This document shows, one piece after another, positions 34,457 to 43,366 of a stretch of DNA of 64,000 nt. The stretch comes from an uncultured bacterium (lineage in GTDB: Bacteria > Bacillota > Clostridia > Christensenellales > HGM11417). A model generated the notes under the pieces. It was not told the DNA's origin. It saw nothing but the letters and a program-made list of their open reading frames with translations, and did no database searches. Each line of letters opens with the position of its first letter. The stretch's first letter is position 1. A program made the position numbers and the translations under genes. The stretch covers positions 124,001 to 188,000 of the forward strand of contig CAJMQN010000002.1 of assembly GCA_905215695.1 (NCBI GenBank). Reading direction: 5' to 3'.

Positions 34457-37400
34457 TTAAATTTCCTCGTCGTCGTCAAATTCGAACAGATCGGAAGCGT
34501 CGAAACTGAGTTCGTCGCTCTCGGAGGCGAAGTTGTCTTCAAAAATGTCCTTCTTGTCCTCCTCTTCCTTGTCGAGGGAGAGTTCGACCTCCTTGAGATC
34601 CTCGGCATCGTCCGCCAGATTGAGGTCGAAGATGTCGCGGTCGTCGTCGATGAGGTCTTTGATTCCCACCTCTTCCTTGTCTTCGGTGAGAACTTTGACG
34701 TCAAGCGCAAGGGATTGGAATTCCTTGATCAGAACCTTAAAGGATTCCGGAATTCCCGGCTCGGAGATGTTGTCGCCCTTGACGATGCTCTCATAGGTCT
34801 TGACACGACCCACGACGTCGTCGGACTTGACGGTCAGAATCTCCTGCAAGATATTCGCCGCGCCGTACGCCTCGAGCGCCCAGACTTCCATTTCGCCGAA
34901 ACGCTGACCGCCGAACTGCGCCTTGCCGCCCAAGGGCTGCTGCGTGACGAGGGAATAGGGTCCCGTGGAACGCGCGTGCATCTTGTCATCGACGAGGTGG
35001 CAGAGCTTGAGGTAGTACATATACCCCACCGTGACGGTGTTCTCGAAGGGCTCGCCCGTTCTGCCGTCGTAGAGCTGAATCTTTCCGTCAACCTTGCCGG
35101 AGGCGTTCACAAAGCCGTTCTCCGCGAGAAGTTCCTTGATGTCCGCCTCGTGCGCGCCGTCGAACACCGGCGTGGAGATGTGCCAGCCGAGCGCCTTTGC
35201 GACGAGTCCGAGGTGAACCTCGAGCACCTGCCCGATGTTCATACGCGAGGGAACGCCCAAGGGGTTTAAGACGATCTGAAGGGGCGTACCGTCCGCGAGG
35301 AAAGGCATATCCTCGGGGTCGAGAATGCGGGAAATAACACCCTTGTTGCCGTGGCGTCCCGCCATCTTGTCGCCGACGGAAATCTTACGCTTCTGCGCGA
35401 TATACACGCGAACGAGCTTGTTGACGCCGGGCGAAAGTTCGTCCTTGTTTTCGCGGGTGAAGATCTTGACGTCCACGACAACGCCCCACTCGCCGTGGGG
35501 AACGCGCAGAGAGGTGTCGCGCACCTCGCGCGCCTTCTCGCCGAAGATCGCGCGGAGCAGTCTCTCCTCCGGGGTCAGTTCGGTCTCGCCCTTCGGGGTG
35601 ACTTTGCCGACGAGAATGTCTCCGGAACGCACCTCCGCGCCCACGCGGATGATGCCGTCCTCGTCCAAATCCTTCAGCGCGTCATCGCCGACATTGGGAA
35701 TGTCCCGGGTGATTTCTTCCTCGCCGAGCTTTGTGTCACGGGACTCGAGTTCATGCTCCTCAATGTGAATCGAAGTGAACCAATCGTCCTGCACGAGCTG
35801 GCGGGAGATGAGAACCGCGTCCTCGTAGTTGTAGCCCTCCCAGGTCATAAACCCGATCAGAACATTTCTGCCGAGCGCGAGCTCGCCCCCCTCTGTCGAG
35901 GGTCCGTCCGCGATGACCTGACCCTTTGCGACAGCCTCGCCCTTGCGGACGATGGGGCGCTGGTTCATACAGGTCGCCTGATTGGAACGCTCGTATTTCT
36001 TTAGAATATAGGTATCGACGTCACCGTCCTCTCTGCGCACGCGAATCTGCGCCGCATCGACAAAGTCCACGACGCCCGCGTTTCTCGCGATGACCATGAC
36101 GCCAGAGTCGTAGGCAATCTTGCCCTCGATTCCCGTCGCCACGATGGGCGCCTCGGGACGAAGGAGCGGAACAGCCTGCCGCTGCATGTTCGAGCCCATG
36201 AGCGCGCGGTTGGTATCGTCGTTCTCAAGGAAGGGAATCAGCGCGGTTGCGACCGAAATCAGCATCTTCGGGCTGACGTCCATATAGTCGATCTCCATCT
36301 TGGAGACCTCGATGATGTCCTCTTTTCTGCGGCAGGTCACGCGGTCGTGCACGAAACGTCCAGTTTCGTCCAATTCCTCGTTCGCCTGCGCGACGGTATA
36401 TTTGTCCTCCTCGTCGGCGGGCATGTAGCGCACCTCGTCGGTGACGACGGGCTCGCCGTTTTCGTCCCTGATAACCTTGCGGTAGGGCGCCTCGATAAAG
36501 CCGTATTCGTTGATCTTCGCGAAGGTCGAAAGCGAGGAAATCAGACCGATGTTCTGACCTTCCGGCGTCTCGATCGGGCACATTCTGCCGTAGTGCGAGT
36601 GGTGAACGTCGCGGACGTCGAATGTCGCGCGGTCGCGGTTCAAGCCGCCGGGACCGAGCGCGGAGAGCTTTCTCTTGTGGGTCAGCTCCGCAATTGGGTT
36701 TGTTTGGTCCATGAACTGCGAGAGCTGGGAACTTCCGAAGAACTCCTTGATCGCGCTCGTCACGGGACGGATATTGATGAGGGTCTGCGGGGTGACTTCC
36801 GCCTGATCCTGCGTCGCCATGCGCTCCTTAATGACGCGCTCGAGACGCGCGACGCCGATGCGGAACTGATTTTGGAGCAGCTCCCCGACCGAACGCACAC
36901 GGCGGTTGCCGAGGTGGTCGATGTTGTCCGTCTGCCCGATTCCGCAGTTGAGGTCGAGATTGTTGGAAACCGTCGCGATAATGTCGTCGATGGTGATATG
37001 TTTGTGATTGAGAACGTCGGTCAGCGCCTTGATCGCGTTGCGGCTCTCAAAGCTGTCGTCATAATTCGCCTTGCCCTCAATACGCGCGTTGAATTCCACC
37101 GAGGCGAGAATGAACCGCTCGCGGTGCTTGCGGTACTCGTCCGCGTCCGAATCCGTCGCCTTCTCGTTGATGTACAGAATGGCGTTGATCTCCTGCTTGA
37201 GATTCTCGGAGATGGTCTCGATCGAACTGCCGCCGTTGAAGAGGTCCGCAATGTTCTTGGAGAACTGCATGGTCGGGTAGTGCACGAACTCGAGGAGACC
37301 GAACGCCTTGGGGTCGAGTCCCGTCACCGCTTTAAAACTCACGGTGTTGTTGCCGATAATCTTGTGCTTTCTGCCCTTGAAGTCCACGTAAATCTCGTTG

Positions 37401-38374
37401 ATTCCCGCGTTCTGAATTTCCTTTGCGACTTCCTCGGGAATGACGTCCCCCGCCCGAACAAAGAGTTCGCCGGTCTCGGGGTTGACGATGTCCTCCGCCG
37501 CCTGCTGACCCGCCGCGCGGGAAGCAAGGTTGAGCTTTTTATTGAATTTGTATCTGCCGACCCGCGCGAGGTCGTACCGTCTGTAGTCGAACAGAAGGTT
37601 GTTGAGCTGTGTCTTGACCGCGTCCTCGGTCGGGACTTCGCCCGGACGCAGACGCTTGTAGAGCTCGACAAGCGCTTCCCCTTCGGTCTTGGCGGTGTCC
37701 TTCTCGAGGGTCGCCTTGATGATGGGGTCGTTGTCAAAGATTTCGAGGAGCGTGCTGTCCGTCGAAAAGCCGAGAGAGCGCAGGAGCACGGTCGCGGTGA
37801 CCTTTCTCGTGCGGTCCACGTGCACCCACAAAACGTCGTTGCCGTCCTGCTCGAATTCGAGCCAAGCGCCGCGGTTCGGAATGACGGTGGTGTCGAAGAG
37901 ATCCTTTCCGGTCTTGTCCAGACGCTTGCCGTTATAGACGCCCGGCGAGCGGACGAGCTGAGAGACGATGACGCGCTCCGCGCCGTTGATGATGAAGGAG
38001 CCGTTGTCCGTCATGAGCGGGAAATCGCCCATGAACACCTCTTGGTCAATGACGGAGCCGGTGTCCTTGCAGACAAGCCGGACCTTGACCTTTAAGGGAC
38101 GGGCAAAGGTCGCGTCGCGGTCGCGGCACTCCTTCTCCGAATATTTGGGTTCGCCCTCGAGGGTATGGTCGAGGAAGTAGAGTTCGTAGTGCTTGGAGAA
38201 GTCCTTGATCGGCGAAAAGTCCTGAAAGACCTCGCGGATTCCCTCCTTGATGAAGTTCTGGTAAGAATCCTTTTGTACCTCGATCAGGTAGGGAATCTCC
38301 AAGGGTTCCTTGATCTTGGAAAAGCAAATTCTCTCTCTTGTTCCGCATTTCACCTTGTGAATGTTTCGCGTCAT
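34457..38374 (-). CDS. rpoB: RNA polymerase beta subunit
   Basis: A 1305-residue subunit. The rifampicin pocket SSQLSQFMDQTNPIAELTHK, followed by RKLSALGPGG, keeps the Leu, Gln, Asp, His and Ser residues of sensitive enzymes. RDVHHSHYGRMCPIETPEG and the C-terminal GGKAQFGGQRFGEMEVWALEA clamp region are intact. The C-terminus carries an unusually acidic tail of about 90 residues (DLIDDDRD, LDKEEEDKKD, FEFDDDEEI). Unlike many Firmicutes, no rplJ-rplL lies upstream; the gene opens the operon with its own promoter. Confidence 0.99.
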   Translation of the reverse strand: MTRNIHKVKCGTRERICFSKIKEPLEIPYLIEVQKDSYQNFIKEGIREVFQDFSPIKDFSKHYELYFLDHTLEGEPKYSEKECRDRDATFARPLKVKVRLVCKDTGSVIDQEVFMGDFPLMTDNGSFIINGAERVIVSQLVRSPGVYNGKRLDKTGKDLFDTTVIPNRGAWLEFEQDGNDVLWVHVDRTRKVTATVLLRSLGFSTDSTLLEIFDNDPIIKATLEKDTAKTEGEALVELYKRLRPGEVPTEDAVKTQLNNLLFDYRRYDLARVGRYKFNKKLNLASRAAGQQAAEDIVNPETGELFVRAGDVIPEEVAKEIQNAGINEIYVDFKGRKHKIIGNNTVSFKAVTGLDPKAFGLLEFVHYPTMQFSKNIADLFNGGSSIETISENLKQEINAILYINEKATDSDADEYRKHRERFILASVEFNARIEGKANYDDSFESRNAIKALTDVLNHKHITIDDIIATVSNNLDLNCGIGQTDNIDHLGNRRVRSVGELLQNQFRIGVARLERVIKERMATQDQAEVTPQTLINIRPVTSAIKEFFGSSQLSQFMDQTNPIAELTHKRKLSALGPGGLNRDRATFDVRDVHHSHYGRMCPIETPEGQNIGLISSLSTFAKINEYGFIEAPYRKVIRDENGEPVVTDEVRYMPADEEDKYTVAQANEELDETGRFVHDRVTCRRKEDIIEVSKMEIDYMDVSPKMLISVATALIPFLENDDTNRALMGSNMQRQAVPLLRPEAPIVATGIEGKIAYDSGVMVIARNAGVVDFVDAAQIRVRREDGDVDTYILKKYERSNQATCMNQRPIVRKGEAVAKGQVIADGPSTEGGELALGRNVLIGFMTWEGYNYEDAVLISRQLVQDDWFTSIHIEEHELESRDTKLGEEEITRDIPNVGDDALKDLDEDGIIRVGAEVRSGDILVGKVTPKGETELTPEERLLRAIFGEKAREVRDTSLRVPHGEWGVVVDVKIFTRENKDELSPGVNKLVRVYIAQKRKISVGDKMAGRHGNKGVISRILDPEDMPFLADGTPLQIVLNPLGVPSRMNIGQVLEVHLGLVAKALGWHISTPVFDGAHEADIKELLAENGFVNASGKVDGKIQLYDGRTGEPFENTVTVGYMYYLKLCHLVDDKMHARSTGPYSLVTQQPLGGKAQFGGQRFGEMEVWALEAYGAANILQEILTVKSDDVVGRVKTYESIVKGDNISEPGIPESFKVLIKEFQSLALDVKVLTEDKEEVGIKDLIDDDRDIFDLNLADDAEDLKEVELSLDKEEEDKKDIFEDNFASESDELSFDASDLFEFDDDEEI

Positions 38375-38407
38375 GAAAAAACACTCCTTAAAAATTTGAA
38401 TAAGTTA

Positions 38408-38436
38408 TTGAAACTTTTGCACTTTTGGTGTATAAT
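38408..38436 (+). promoter_or_regulatory. Promoter for the rqcP-ispDF-radA operon
   Basis: TTGAAA (38408-38413), a 17-nt spacer and a perfect TATAAT (38431-38436). The leader to the rqcP ATG would be about 174 nt. No nearer plus-strand promoter is evident. Confidence 0.7.
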
Positions 38437-38456
38437 GCAGTCAGATGAATGCATTA
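38433..38456. repeat. Inverted repeat over the rqcP-operon start site
   Basis: Perfect 7-bp inverted repeat TAATGCA-N10-TGCATTA. It overlaps the -10 box and expected +1 of the plus-strand promoter, a place for a repressor operator. It could be chance in AT-rich DNA. Confidence 0.4.
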
Positions 38457-38557
38457 CCATCAACAACCAATCCAATATTATACCTGCGTTCCAAGCTTTT
38501 GAACCTCACATAAAACGGGAAAAAGCGGTACTCCCAGCCATAATAGTGCATTTTAAT

Positions 38558-38586
38558 ATATTAGTACTTTTTCGTCAATACGTCAA
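38558..38586 (-). promoter_or_regulatory. Promoter for rpoB-rpoC
   Basis: Minus-strand TTGACG (38581-38586), a 17-nt spacer and TAATAT (38558-38563), giving a leader of about 176 nt. A second TATAAT on this strand (38477-38482) has no good -35 box and might be an auxiliary start. Confidence 0.65.
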
Positions 38587-38616
38587 GCATTTTTAATAAG
38601 GATATAACGAAATCTT

Positions 38617-38859
38617 ATGCGTTTGGACAAATTTTTGAAGGTTTCGCGCCTCCTGAAACGGCGCACTGTAGCAAACGAGGCGTGCGGCAAGGACCGCGTG
38701 CTCGTCAACGGCAAGGAAGCAAAGCCCGCCAAGGAAGTCAAGTCCGGGGATACCGTGACCATTCGGTTCGGGGACAGGGAATTTTCGGTGCGCGTGCTCT
38801 CCGTGGAAAACGCGGTAAAAAAAGAGGACGCCGCCGCCATGTACGAGGTGCTTTCGTGA
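38617..38859 (+). CDS. rqcP: S4-domain RNA-binding protein, RqcP/HslR family
   Basis: An 80-residue S4-fold protein starting MRLDKFLKVSRLLKRRTVA and containing DRVLVNGKEAKPAKEVKSGD, the signature of the HslR (Hsp15)/RqcP (YabO) group. In B. subtilis RqcP binds the 50S subunit and, with RqcH, supports poly-alanine tailing of stalled nascent chains. Hsp15 in E. coli has a comparable ribosome-rescue role. The end overlaps ispDF by four bases (GTGA), so translation is coupled. Confidence 0.9.
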   Translation: MRLDKFLKVSRLLKRRTVANEACGKDRVLVNGKEAKPAKEVKSGDTVTIRFGDREFSVRVLSVENAVKKEDAAAMYEVLS

Positions 38860-40013
38860 AGACCAATGTCGTTTTGACCTGCGCCGGTTCCGGCAGCAGG
38901 TTTTCTCATGCGCAAAACAAACTTTTTTTAGAGGTGGGCGGAAAGTCCGTTCTTCAGCACACCCTCGACGCTCTGAACCGCTGTCGGGGCATCGACCGCA
39001 TCGTCCTCGTCTATGCCGAGGAGAACGCCGACCGTCTCCCCTCCCTGCGCTCGGAGATTCCGCTCGAGTTCGTGCTCGGCGGCGAATCCCGCACCCGCTC
39101 GGTCAAGAACGGGCTTGCGGCGTGCGACTGCGACATCGTGCTCATTCACGACGGCGCGCGACCCTTCGTCACCCCCAAGACCGTCGAGGACTGTATCTCG
39201 AGCGTGTACGAATTCGGGAGCGGAATTGCCGCCAACCGAATCACGGACACCGTCAAGGCGTGCGAGGGGGATTTCATCGACCGCACGGTCAACCGCGAAA
39301 AACTGCGCACCGTGCAGACTCCGCAGGGGTTCTACTTAAAGGATATCCGGGACGCCTACGCACAGGTCTCGGACGAGAGTTTATTTGACGACAGCGAGGT
39401 CTATGAGCGGGCGGGCAAACGCCCCCACCTCTTTTATGCCGACCGCGCCAATCTCAAAATCACCTATCCCGAGGATCTCAAGGCGTTCGAGCGCACCCTG
39501 CGCTCCTCCGAGGAGCTCCGGGCGGACGACAGCATACGCACCGGGTTCGGGCACGACATTCACGCCTTCGCGCGAGGACGAAAGCTCATGCTCGCGGGCG
39601 TCGAAATCCCCTATTCCATGGGGCTCGAGGGGCACAGCGACGCGGACGTGCTCGTGCACAGCGTCATGGACGCACTCCTCTCGGCGGCGGGTCTCCGGGA
39701 CATCGGCTGCTATTTCCCGAACACCGACCTGAGGTACAAAAATATTTCGAGCATGAAACTTCTCGACAAGGTGCTCTTCCTCATCTTCGAACGGGGATAC
39801 GCGCCCGTCAACGTCGCGGTTTCCGTCATCTGCGAACAGCCGAAACTCGCCGATCACATTCCGGACATGCGCAGAAATCTTGCCGCCGCCCTCGGGCTCC
39901 CCGAGGACAGCGTGGGAATCAGCGCGGGCACCAACGAAAAGCTCGGATTCCTCGGCGAGGGCAAGGGAATCTGCGCGCTCTGTCAGTGTTTGATTAAAAA
40001 GTGCATTTTTTAG
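38856..40013 (+). CDS. ispDF: Bifunctional IspD-IspF enzyme of the MEP isoprenoid pathway
   Basis: A 385-residue fusion with a GTG start overlapping the preceding stop and GAGG upstream. Residues 1-220 are IspD (CTP:2-C-methyl-D-erythritol-4-phosphate cytidylyltransferase). It has TCAGSGSRF as the nucleotide-binding loop, VLGGESRTRSVKNGL, IHDGARPFV, and a C-terminal ITYPEDL. Residues about 227-385 are IspF (MECDP synthase) with zinc ligands in GHDIHAF and GLEGHSDADVLVHS, followed by DIGCYFPNTD and ISAGTNEKLGFLGEGKG. Fused IspDF is known in several bacterial groups and links two non-consecutive pathway steps. Both domains look catalytically intact. Confidence 0.97.
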   Translation: MKTNVVLTCAGSGSRFSHAQNKLFLEVGGKSVLQHTLDALNRCRGIDRIVLVYAEENADRLPSLRSEIPLEFVLGGESRTRSVKNGLAACDCDIVLIHDGARPFVTPKTVEDCISSVYEFGSGIAANRITDTVKACEGDFIDRTVNREKLRTVQTPQGFYLKDIRDAYAQVSDESLFDDSEVYERAGKRPHLFYADRANLKITYPEDLKAFERTLRSSEELRADDSIRTGFGHDIHAFARGRKLMLAGVEIPYSMGLEGHSDADVLVHSVMDALLSAAGLRDIGCYFPNTDLRYKNISSMKLLDKVLFLIFERGYAPVNVAVSVICEQPKLADHIPDMRRNLAAALGLPEDSVGISAGTNEKLGFLGEGKGICALCQCLIKKCIF

Positions 40014-40017
40014 GATT

Positions 40018-41388
40018 ATGAAGAATACAACCCAATTCATCTGCAATCAATGCGGATATGTCAGCACAAAATGGATGGGTCGATGCCCGAATTGCAACGA
40101 GTGGAACACCTTGACCGAGCAGGCGGTCGCGCCCGAATCTGCGCATCGGAGCGCGAAAGCGCCCGTCCGCGCGCCCGTCGCCAAGCCCTTGCCTCTCTCC
40201 GAAATTTCCTATGAGGAATTCAGCCGTTTTTCAAGCGGGCTCGGCGAACTCGACAATGTATTGGGCGGGGGCATCGTGCCCGCCTCCCTCGTCCTCTTGG
40301 GCGGGGACCCGGGAATCGGAAAATCCACAATCCTGACGCAGGTCGCGGGCGTCGTCGCCAAGGACAAAAAAGTTTTGTACGTCTCCGCGGAGGAGAGTGC
40401 GTTTCAGGTCAAAATGCGGTGCAGGCGGTTAGGGGTGGACGGCTCTTCGCTGTACGTCGTCACCGAAAACAATCTCGAGGAAATCTGCGCGCTCATCTCT
40501 TCGGATAACTACGCGCTCGCCGTCGTGGACTCCATTCAGGCGGTCTATCTCCCCTCTCTTTCGCAGAGCGCGGGCTCTATCAGTCAGGTGCGGGAGTGCG
40601 CCGCCGCACTCATGCGCGCCTGCAAGAGCTCAGGCACGGCGACCTTTATCGTCGGGCACGTCAACAAGGACGGCGCCATCGCAGGTCCCAAAGTGCTCGA
40701 GCACGTCATGGACACCGTGCTCTACTTCGAGGGCGAACACACCAACAATTTTAAAATTCTGCGCGCGGTCAAAAACCGTTTCGGCTCCACCAACGAGGTC
40801 GGAATCGTCGAAATGCGGGAGGACGGCATTCACGGGGTGGAAAACCCGAGCGGGATTTTACTCTCCGAAAACCGAGGCAAGAGCGCGGGCGCGGTTGCCG
40901 GGTGTCTTTTGGAGGGCAGCCGTTCGCTCATGATCGAAATACAGGCGCTCGTCGCGAAAACCGTCTTTCAGATGCCCCGCCGCATCATCAGCGGCGCGGA
41001 CTACAACAAACTCGTCCTTCTCATCGCGGTGCTCGAAAAGAAGGCGGGCGTGCTCCTCTACGACCAAGATGTCTATGTCAATATCATGGGCGGACTCCGC
41101 ATCGACGAGCCGTCCGCGGATCTTCCCATTCTCGCGGCAATCGTGTCGAGCGCGAAAAACATTCCCGTCCCGAAGGACACCGCCATCTTCGGCGAGGTCG
41201 GACTGACCGGGGAAATCCGCGCCGTTCAGCAGGCCGAAAAACGCTTGAACGAGTGTATCAAACTCGGGTTCCGCCGAGCCGTCCTGCCCAAGGCGAACGC
41301 GAAATACGCGGACAAATTCAAGGACAAGATCGAACTTCTCTATGCCGGTCACATCTATACCGCCGTCAAAGAGCTGTTCGGATTGTAA
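40018..41388 (+). CDS. radA: DNA repair/recombination protein RadA (Sms)
   Basis: A 456-residue branch-migration helicase. It has an N-terminal four-cysteine zinc finger (C9, C12, C23, C26), a RecA-like ATPase with Walker A GGDPGIGKST near residue 96, and the RadA-specific KNRFGS motif near 257. A C-terminal Lon-protease-like domain follows (GGLRIDEPSADLPILAAIVSS, FGEVGLTGEIRAVQQ). It is only 4 nt after ispDF, hence in the same operon. Confidence 0.98.
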   Translation: MKNTTQFICNQCGYVSTKWMGRCPNCNEWNTLTEQAVAPESAHRSAKAPVRAPVAKPLPLSEISYEEFSRFSSGLGELDNVLGGGIVPASLVLLGGDPGIGKSTILTQVAGVVAKDKKVLYVSAEESAFQVKMRCRRLGVDGSSLYVVTENNLEEICALISSDNYALAVVDSIQAVYLPSLSQSAGSISQVRECAAALMRACKSSGTATFIVGHVNKDGAIAGPKVLEHVMDTVLYFEGEHTNNFKILRAVKNRFGSTNEVGIVEMREDGIHGVENPSGILLSENRGKSAGAVAGCLLEGSRSLMIEIQALVAKTVFQMPRRIISGADYNKLVLLIAVLEKKAGVLLYDQDVYVNIMGGLRIDEPSADLPILAAIVSSAKNIPVPKDTAIFGEVGLTGEIRAVQQAEKRLNECIKLGFRRAVLPKANAKYADKFKDKIELLYAGHIYTAVKELFGL

Positions 41389-41411
41389 ATATTTTTTTAT
41401 CGGAGGTACTT

Positions 41412-41711
41412 ATGAAGGCATTGGAAAAGGTATTTGACATTCTCGGCGAGATCATCGCCGTCGTACTTGTCATCACGTTCGCGCTCCTCATCATCGACGC
41501 AAACTTCAAGTTTCTGCCCGACGTTCTCTACAATATCCTGAACGTCATCCGCAACTACGGCGCGCTCGTGTTGATTGCGGTCGTGGGGCTTGAGGCGATC
41601 TCCAAACGGAACATTATCTTCAAAATTCTGTTCCTTGCGATGCTTGCGCTCATCGTCATCTTCCTCTTCTTCCCCGGCACATACGAAAATCTCATCAATC
41701 TCGTCAAGTAA
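41412..41711 (+). CDS. Small three-helix membrane protein, unknown
   Basis: A 99-residue hydrophobic protein with CGGAGG before the ATG, 23 nt after radA. Three predicted helices lie at about residues 12-30, 45-62 and 70-88, with a short basic SKRN loop between the last two. No conserved motif is recognised. As the last gene of the rqcP-ispDF-radA operon it may be only a neighbour. Confidence 0.75.
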   Translation: MKALEKVFDILGEIIAVVLVITFALLIIDANFKFLPDVLYNILNVIRNYGALVLIAVVGLEAISKRNIIFKILFLAMLALIVIFLFFPGTYENLINLVK

Positions 41712-41716
41712 AAAAG

Positions 41717-41747
41717 AAACGCCTTCGATTTTTCGGGGGCGTTTTTT
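41717..41747 (+). terminator. Terminator of the rqcP-ispDF-radA operon
   Basis: AACGCC pairs with GGCGTT around a partly paired interior, followed by TTTTTT, right after the last stop codon. Confidence 0.7.
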
Positions 41748-41806
41748 CACGCATTTTTCTTCTCTCGCATAGCATAAAACAATCCAAATTCCAAAGAGGA
41801 GAAAGT

Positions 41807-43336
41807 ATGCAGAACCAAAGTTTTCCCACGCTCCGGCGCGTCTTCGGGCTCCGGGAAACCGTCACCATCACCGTGGGCACCGTCATCGGCGTGGGGCTCT
41901 TCACGGTGGGCGCGTCCGTGGTAGGCACGCTCGGGGCGGCGGTACTTCTCGCGACCCTCGTCGCCTGCCTGATCAGTATCTATCCCTCCCTCATGTATGC
42001 GGAGATGAGCGCCGCGCTTCCACTCTCAGGAGGCACCTATCAGTACGCAAAATACGGTCTCGGCAAGCCCTTCGGCATGCTTGCGGGCTGGAACTTCATC
42101 ATCTCCATGGTCTCGGTCGCGAGCGGAGAGGCGCTCGCATTCAGCTTTTACATACGAACCCTGTTCGAGGCGCTCGGAGTCGGTCTGCCCGTCCCGGACG
42201 CGGTGATTGCGGGTATAGCGGTGCTTCTCTTTCTCGTCCTCGGCGTATTCGGCGTGGAGATGACGGGAAAGATGCAGAACGCCTTTCTGTTCTTCTTCTG
42301 GGGCGTCGCGGTGGTCTGGGTCTTCTCCATGATTCCGCACCTGCAATTCGGCAACTTTGATACGCCCTTCGCGGGCTTGACGGGAATCAACTTTTTTCAG
42401 GGCGTCGCGATGATATGGTGGTGCTTTGCGGGTTTTGAGACCTGCTGTTCCTTGGGCGAAGAAATCCGGCACCCGCAGATCAATCTCCCCCGCGCGCTCT
42501 TTCTCGCGCCCTTCATCGTCTTTGCGGTCAACGGACTCTTCCAATGGGTGCTCGTCTGCATCGTGCCGCCCTCCGGACTTGCCGCAATCGCCACCGCGGC
42601 GGCACCCTACGCCGAGGGCATGAAAACGGCAGGGATTGTGGGCTTTCCACTCATTCTGCTCTGTCTCGGCATCGCCTTCGGCGGGGACTTTTCCACCCTC
42701 AACGCGAGCATCGTCGCCCCCGCGCGCTACCTCGCCGCCATGTCACGGGACGGGGTCTTGCCTCGGTTCTTCTCCTATATCCACCCGAAATTCCGCACGC
42801 CCATGGTTGCGGTCATCGTGCCCGGGCTCATCACTTTCGCGCTCGTCCTCACGAACAGCGTCACCTTCATCGCGTCCCTCTCCCTGTTCGCGACCCTTCT
42901 CTACTACGTCATCGGCATGTGCGCCGCCTGCGGGCTACGCAAGCGGCACCCGGAACTGATACGCCCCTACCGCGTCAAGGGAATTTGGGTCTTCGCTCCG
43001 GTCAGCATCGCAATCTATCTGCTCCTTATGACCCAGCTCGAGACCGAAGCCGTCCTTTTGGGGGTCGCTTGGTGCGCGCTCGGACTCGTTCTCTACACCG
43101 TCAGCGTGCTCGTCGGTCGGCGGCGCAGACAAACCGAATCCGTCCAAAACGCTCCCCCGACCGCGAGCGCTGCTCCCCCGCCCACGCTCGCGGAGCTTCA
43201 AAAAAAGATGTATCCGCCCCCGCCCACAGTCGAGGGCAAAAGAAAAATGGACCGCGAGTACCGCGTTTGGAAAGCAGTTGTCTTTTCCGCCTGCGGAATC
43301 GTAATTCTATTAAATCTGTTGTCCTTCCTGCTATAA
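41807..43336 (+). CDS. APC-superfamily amino acid permease
   Basis: A 509-residue transporter with about 12 hydrophobic helices. The APC signature in TM1 is GTVIGVGLFTVGASVVG, with SGGTYQYAKYGLGKP near residue 68. A proline-rich cytoplasmic segment (about residues 445-480) precedes a last helix at the C-terminus. APC permeases import amino acids or polyamines by cation symport or exchange; the substrate cannot be read from the sequence. AGAGGAG precedes the start. It is monocistronic between two terminators. Confidence 0.92.
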   Translation: MQNQSFPTLRRVFGLRETVTITVGTVIGVGLFTVGASVVGTLGAAVLLATLVACLISIYPSLMYAEMSAALPLSGGTYQYAKYGLGKPFGMLAGWNFIISMVSVASGEALAFSFYIRTLFEALGVGLPVPDAVIAGIAVLLFLVLGVFGVEMTGKMQNAFLFFFWGVAVVWVFSMIPHLQFGNFDTPFAGLTGINFFQGVAMIWWCFAGFETCCSLGEEIRHPQINLPRALFLAPFIVFAVNGLFQWVLVCIVPPSGLAAIATAAAPYAEGMKTAGIVGFPLILLCLGIAFGGDFSTLNASIVAPARYLAAMSRDGVLPRFFSYIHPKFRTPMVAVIVPGLITFALVLTNSVTFIASLSLFATLLYYVIGMCAACGLRKRHPELIRPYRVKGIWVFAPVSIAIYLLLMTQLETEAVLLGVAWCALGLVLYTVSVLVGRRRRQTESVQNAPPTASAAPPPTLAELQKKMYPPPPTVEGKRKMDREYRVWKAVVFSACGIVILLNLLSFLL

Positions 43337-43340
43337 AAAA

Positions 43341-43364
43341 ACGGTCGGTTTTCCCGACCGTTTT
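43341..43364. terminator. Bidirectional terminator between permease and ATPase genes
   Basis: CGGTCGG and CCGACCG (7 bp, 5-nt loop) with an A-run before and TTTT after, serving the two convergent genes. Confidence 0.85.
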
Positions 43365-43366
43365 CT

